Below, one piece after another: positions 6,883-10,110 of a stretch of 10,110 nucleotides of DNA. The DNA is from Bacteroidota bacterium (lineage in GTDB: Bacteria > Bacteroidota > Bacteroidia > Bacteroidales > PUMT01): positions 1-10,110 of the forward strand of contig PXAP01000250.1 of the NCBI GenBank assembly GCA_003567115.1, in the 5' to 3' direction. The stretch's first letter is position 1, and every line of letters begins with the position of its first letter. The notes beneath the pieces are model-generated. The model was not told the DNA's origin, did no database searches, and saw only the letters and a list, made by a program, of their open reading frames with translations. The position numbers and the translations under genes were made by a program.

Positions 6883-9437
6883 TGAATTTGATCAGGCTGT
6901 TTTGTATTATTTCCTTTTTTGGCTTTTTTCATCAATCCCTGCAAAGTCAGGATGTTAACATAATCGGGCAGCATGAGATCGGAAGAATAGATTTTGGCAA
7001 AAACAGTGGTGAGACAGGGCTGTCCGGATTTTTTTCCGGTATTCATGGTGATTTTATGATTGTTGCGGGTGGAAGCTGTAATATTTCAGAAAGCCATGAT
7101 TCGACCAGTAAGCAGGTTATCAGCGACAAAATTTATCTGGGGCAAAGAACTGAAGAATATATAGAATGGAAGGATATTCAAACGGCAAAATTAACGGAGC
7201 CCATACATAATGGTGCTGCTGTTAGTGTTCATTCGGGATTGTTATGCATTGGTGGAGAAACACCGGAGGGTATTACTGATAAAGTGTTTATTATCTCAGC
7301 AGACCATAACCGTGTAATTGTAGAAGATATCCCGTCATTGCCGTTTCCTTTAAAGTATCATAGTGCTTCGGTTACAGGAAATACTGTCTATGTTGCCGGG
7401 GGTATATCCGGCGACGGTATATCCAGGCATCTTTTATCAATTGATCTGGATAATTTGAATCAGGGATGGGAATTACTGACCGGCATCCCGGTTCCCATTT
7501 ACGGGGCCTCACTGGTTGCCCAGGTAGACGGAGAAGAACCTGCACTTTTTTCAATTGGAGGTATGACCTTTGATGAAACAAAACATGAATACAAACCTTT
7601 GGCAGCTGTTTATTCCTATAATATACACAGAGGATCGTGGGTGTCCAGAGGAAACATAAATATTCGGGAAGAAAAGGAAGAAGTCCCTTTATCATTTATG
7701 GTTGCCGCCCCGATCGGGGCAAGTCATATCCTTGTTGCCGGGGGGTATTCAGTGAACGGTAAAATAAACGATAAGATCCTTGCATATAATACTATAACCG
7801 ATAAGTGGTTTCTGACAGGAGAATGGTATGGCCCGGTACCGGTTTCAACCTCCGCAAACTGGCGGGGAGGGGAGTTGGTCATTCCGGTGGGATATACCGG
7901 AGATGGATCCCGGGATTCACCTGTCATGGCAATTACTGCACGTTCGGAACAGCTTTTCGGGTGGATAAATTATATGGTCCTTGGACTTTATTTTGGAGTT
8001 ATGCTGCTGCTTGGTTTTTTCTTTATGCGGAGGAGTAAAACAACCGAAGATTTTTTTAAGGCGGGAGGAAGGATGCCATGGTGGGCGGCCGGAATAAGCA
8101 TATTCGCCACCACACTGAGTGCAATAACATTTATTGCGATTCCAGCGAAAGCTTATGCAGCAAATTGGCGGATGCTTATTTTCAATATGTGCATTCTTCT
8201 TATCGCTCCTGTAGTAATATATTATTATCTCCCTTTTTTCAGGCGTTTTAATCTCAATACCGCCTATGAGTACCTGGAACTCCGTTTTAACCGTGCGGTA
8301 AGATGGTTTGCCTCCGGACTGTTTATTTCGTTTATGGTTTCCCGGATAGCTATTGTGCTATTCCTTCCTTCCCTGGCACTTCATACAGTAACAGGCTTTA
8401 GTATTTACTGGTCAATAGTTATTATGGGTGTGATAACAATAATCTATTGTACCAGTGGTGGTATTGAAGCCGTGGTGTGGGGTGATGTCATTCAGGGTTT
8501 CATATTGGTTACCGGTGCGGTTTTAGCATTCATCTTTATGGTTTATGGTTCTGACGGGGGGGTATCAGGATTTTTTCAGGCTTCAATGGAATTCGACAAG
8601 TTTTATCTGGCCGACTTCAGGTTTGATTTTACCCGGACTGTATTCTGGGTTGTTGTAATCGGGGGACTGGCAAACTCGCTGATTCTTTATACAAGCGACC
8701 AGTCGGTTGTACAAAGGTATATGACCACCCGAAATGAAAAAGCCACAGGTCGCAGTATCTGGCTGAACGGAATAATAAGTGTTCCGGTATCTTTAGTCTT
8801 CTTCCTGCTGGGTACCGGGCTTTTTGTTTTTTACAGCTCAAATCCTGAAAGGCTGGCAATTTCCAATCCAAATATCGATGCTACTTTCCCGCAGTTCCTA
8901 GTTGGAGAACTGCCGGCTGGCATGTCCGGACTGCTTATATCTGCAATTTTTGCGGCAGCCATGTCAACATTGTCATCAAACATTAATTCTGTAGCTGCAG
9001 TATTTACATCAGATTTTTACAAACTGCTTGCCAGAAAGGCATCTCATTCAAGAGTGATGTTAACGGCAAGGATCTCCGGTGTGATTGTGGGATTAACAGG
9101 GATAGTTGTTGCATTGATGCTGGCAACTCTGGATATTGCCTCACTTTGGGATCAGTTTAACACATTCCTGGGGTTATTTACCGGGGGACTGGCAGGGCTG
9201 TTTATTATGGGGATCTTTAGCCGCAGGATTTCAGGTGCTGCTGCTCTTGTCGGATTAATAAGCGGAATGGTTGTTCTTTTTTATGTTCAGAGATTCACGG
9301 AACTTTCATTTTTGCTTTACGGCGCAACAGGAATGTCATCAAGTCTGATACTGGCGCTTCTAGCAAGCCTGTTTTTGCCGAACCGGAAAAATATAGAGGG
9401 GTATACATATTCAACCAGAATAAGCAAAATTGATTAA
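6882..9437 (+). CDS. Kelch-propeller (NanM-like permuted mutarotase) fused to a sodium:solute symporter, probable sialic-acid transporter
   Basis: This 851-residue protein fuses a periplasmic sugar-processing domain to a membrane transporter. Residues 1-22 are a signal sequence (MNLIRLFCIISFFGFFHQ...). Residues about 30-350 form a kelch beta-propeller, with Gly-Gly doublets at 63, 124, 173, 226 and 287, one per ~50-60-residue blade. Sialic-acid neighbours point to the cyclically permuted NanM mutarotase family, which equilibrates Neu5Ac anomers. Residues about 358-845 are a multi-pass SSS-family Na+ symporter: first helix WINYMVLGLYFGVMLLLGFF, the family signature GGIEAVVWGDVIQ (526-538), and a Ser/Thr-rich Na2-site helix (MSTLSSNINSVAAVFTSD, near 695-712). 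SSS proteins have an outside N-terminus, which fits a periplasmic propeller. The start at 6882 overlaps the lyase stop (TAATG) and gives a cleaner signal peptide; an in-frame ATG at 6858 would add eight residues. The next gene starts 3 bp after its stop. Confidence 0.88.
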   Translation: MNLIRLFCIISFFGFFHQSLQSQDVNIIGQHEIGRIDFGKNSGETGLSGFFSGIHGDFMIVAGGSCNISESHDSTSKQVISDKIYLGQRTEEYIEWKDIQTAKLTEPIHNGAAVSVHSGLLCIGGETPEGITDKVFIISADHNRVIVEDIPSLPFPLKYHSASVTGNTVYVAGGISGDGISRHLLSIDLDNLNQGWELLTGIPVPIYGASLVAQVDGEEPALFSIGGMTFDETKHEYKPLAAVYSYNIHRGSWVSRGNINIREEKEEVPLSFMVAAPIGASHILVAGGYSVNGKINDKILAYNTITDKWFLTGEWYGPVPVSTSANWRGGELVIPVGYTGDGSRDSPVMAITARSEQLFGWINYMVLGLYFGVMLLLGFFFMRRSKTTEDFFKAGGRMPWWAAGISIFATTLSAITFIAIPAKAYAANWRMLIFNMCILLIAPVVIYYYLPFFRRFNLNTAYEYLELRFNRAVRWFASGLFISFMVSRIAIVLFLPSLALHTVTGFSIYWSIVIMGVITIIYCTSGGIEAVVWGDVIQGFILVTGAVLAFIFMVYGSDGGVSGFFQASMEFDKFYLADFRFDFTRTVFWVVVIGGLANSLILYTSDQSVVQRYMTTRNEKATGRSIWLNGIISVPVSLVFFLLGTGLFVFYSSNPERLAISNPNIDATFPQFLVGELPAGMSGLLISAIFAAAMSTLSSNINSVAAVFTSDFYKLLARKASHSRVMLTARISGVIVGLTGIVVALMLATLDIASLWDQFNTFLGLFTGGLAGLFIMGIFSRRISGAAALVGLISGMVVLFYVQRFTELSFLLYGATGMSSSLILALLASLFLPNRKNIEGYTYSTRISKID

Positions 9438-9440
9438 AAT

Positions 9441-9608
9441 ATGACAATCGACCCGATTAAACTGTCAGAGCAGTACCGGAATGAATTATTTGAGAATATA
9501 ATCCCATTCTGGATGGAGCATTCACCTGATGAAAAGTACGGAGGGTATTTTACATGTTTCGACCGTGCAGGCAGGGTTTTTGACACAGATAAGTTTAGCC
9601 GGTACTGA
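9441..9608 (+). pseudogene. 5' remnant of an N-acylglucosamine 2-epimerase (AGE/RENBP family) gene
   Basis: The reading frame starts 3 bp after the symporter stop and encodes 55 residues. YRNELFENIIPFWMEHSPDE (12-31) followed by YGGYFTCFDRAGRVFDTDKF (33-52) is the typical start of AGE-family epimerases, which in Bacteroides convert ManNAc to GlcNAc after the lyase step (called nanE there). Homology ends at Phe52, where relatives continue with a VWLQGRQVW-like stretch; here the frame reads SRY and then TGA (9606-9608). About 350 further residues, including the catalytic histidines of the (alpha/alpha)6 barrel, are missing and cannot be found in the 87 bp before the next gene. In-frame translation past the stop gives NNQVAMC, only vaguely AGE-like. 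The product cannot be an active epimerase. Deletion, rearrangement or misassembly could explain it. Confidence 0.82.
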
Positions 9609-9643
9609 TATAACAATCAGGTAGCCATGTGCCGCATACGGGA
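9598..9643 (+). repeat. Short sequence shared by both pseudogene break points, copy 1
   Basis: From GCCGG (9598-9602) through TGA, CAG (9618-9620), GCCATGTGCC (9624-9633) and GGGAT (9640-9644), this stretch shares its blocks and their order with copy 2 at 9964-9999. It begins right where AGE-family homology stops. The longest exact block is 10 bp. Copies differ by a gap of about 8 bp, so common origin is suggestive and not proven. Confidence 0.3.
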
Positions 9644-9695
9644 TGATGATATTGCAAGTATCTTATTTATGTTCAATCGTTAAATACAATTCTAT

Positions 9696-10007
9696 ATGAT
9701 ACGACAAGCTCCGGTGCAACCGGTTTATATCACGTTTGCCCTTATTTCCCTGATTATTTTGGCCGGATGTAATTTTAATGCCAGTCGCGAGAAATGTTCT
9801 GAGAATGAAAAAATCTATGAAACTGTAACTATTCCTGCAATTGACCTTAATTACGATTCATCCCGGCAGGTTCTGGTTGACAGGGAGGAAGGACAGTATC
9901 TTGGTCATGTAACGACTGTTCTTCTTGAAGACGGGAAAACAGGCAATGTTTGTTGCATCGCCTGCCGGCCATTGACAGTATGCCATGTGCCCTCCGGATT
10001 CAATTAA
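9696..10007 (+). pseudogene. 5' remnant of a lipoprotein sialidase/BNR-repeat family gene, frameshifted
   Basis: The ORF encodes 103 residues. It begins with a lipoprotein signal (hydrophobic segment 11-22, lipobox LAGC with Cys25), and continues ETVTIPAIDLNY (42-53) and LVDREEGQYLGHVTTVLLED (60-79), a stretch I recognise from the start of Bacteroidota exo-alpha-sialidase-like proteins, which normally continue GKT..VYPKGHGRG and then Asp-box repeats. After Thr82 (about 9941) the frame turns to unrelated Cys-rich sequence and stops at 10007. In the +1 frame from about 9944 the codons read AMFVASPAGH, resembling the expected MFVVYPKGHG, and then hit TGA (9974) where Gly is expected. So a small insertion or frameshift and a nonsense change seem to have occurred. 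No Asp boxes or catalytic residues remain. It would have been the extracytoplasmic sialic-acid-releasing enzyme of the cluster. An alternative reading is a short unrelated lipoprotein, which is less likely. Confidence 0.68.
9964..9999 (+). repeat. Short sequence shared by both pseudogene break points, copy 2
   Basis: GCCGG (9964-9968), TGA (9973-9975 region), CAG (9976-9978), GCCATGTGCC (9982-9991) and CGGAT (9995-9999) appear in the same order as in copy 1, 358 bp away at the 10-bp block. It lies where recognisable sialidase sequence fades out. The sequence from 10008 to the window end is AT-rich, without a recognised feature. Confidence 0.3.
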
Positions 10008-10110
10008 GCATGGTTATTATCCCGGCTGTTATGTACTCTCCTGTTATAGATTTTACCAATTTTCGCCAAAATAATATTTTATAAAGAGGACTCAATAATT
10101 AAACCTTAAA

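Overview
The window looks like a chromosomal segment of a Bacteroidota bacterium, probably in or near the Bacteroidales. Three things point there: a DUF4290 gene next to murA, a secreted protein ending in a type IX secretion (gliding-motility-associated) C-terminal domain, and genes without Shine-Dalgarno sequences but with at least one good match to the Bacteroidota -7 box (TAnnTTTG). No tRNA, rRNA, CRISPR array or transposase gene was seen.

The left half (1-4310) is transcribed leftwards and holds housekeeping genes: the first 311 residues of MurA (peptidoglycan precursor synthesis, with Asp in place of the catalytic-loop Cys), a DUF4290 protein, and a full-length UvrD/PcrA helicase with a GTG start. 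The 242-bp gap between DUF4290 and murA contains two near-identical 17-bp palindromes 65 bp apart. The gap upstream of DUF4290 contains a perfect 8-bp-arm palindrome and a promoter-like box. A divergent gap (4311-4653) holds a REP-like GC-rich palindrome and a possible 30-codon ORF.

The right half (4654-10110) is transcribed rightwards. It starts with a 412-residue secreted PKD-like protein carrying a T9SS sorting domain. A sialic-acid (Neu5Ac) catabolic cluster follows: an N-acetylneuraminate lyase, a one-base-overlapping fusion of a periplasmic kelch-propeller (NanM-like mutarotase) with a sodium:solute symporter, then the 5' remnants of an N-acylglucosamine 2-epimerase (AGE) family gene and of a lipoprotein sialidase-like gene.

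As an intact operon this would release sialic acid outside the cell (sialidase), mutarotate and import it (propeller-symporter), split it to ManNAc and pyruvate (lyase), and convert ManNAc to GlcNAc (AGE epimerase). Here the import and cleavage genes are intact, while the epimerase stops after 55 codons and the sialidase after about 82 recognisable codons. The locus therefore appears partly decayed, or rearranged or misassembled. Short similar sequences lie just past both break points. No wholly new system was identified; the most notable items are the broken sialic-acid operon, the mutarotase-transporter fusion, the paired palindromes before murA and the Cys-to-Asp MurA.
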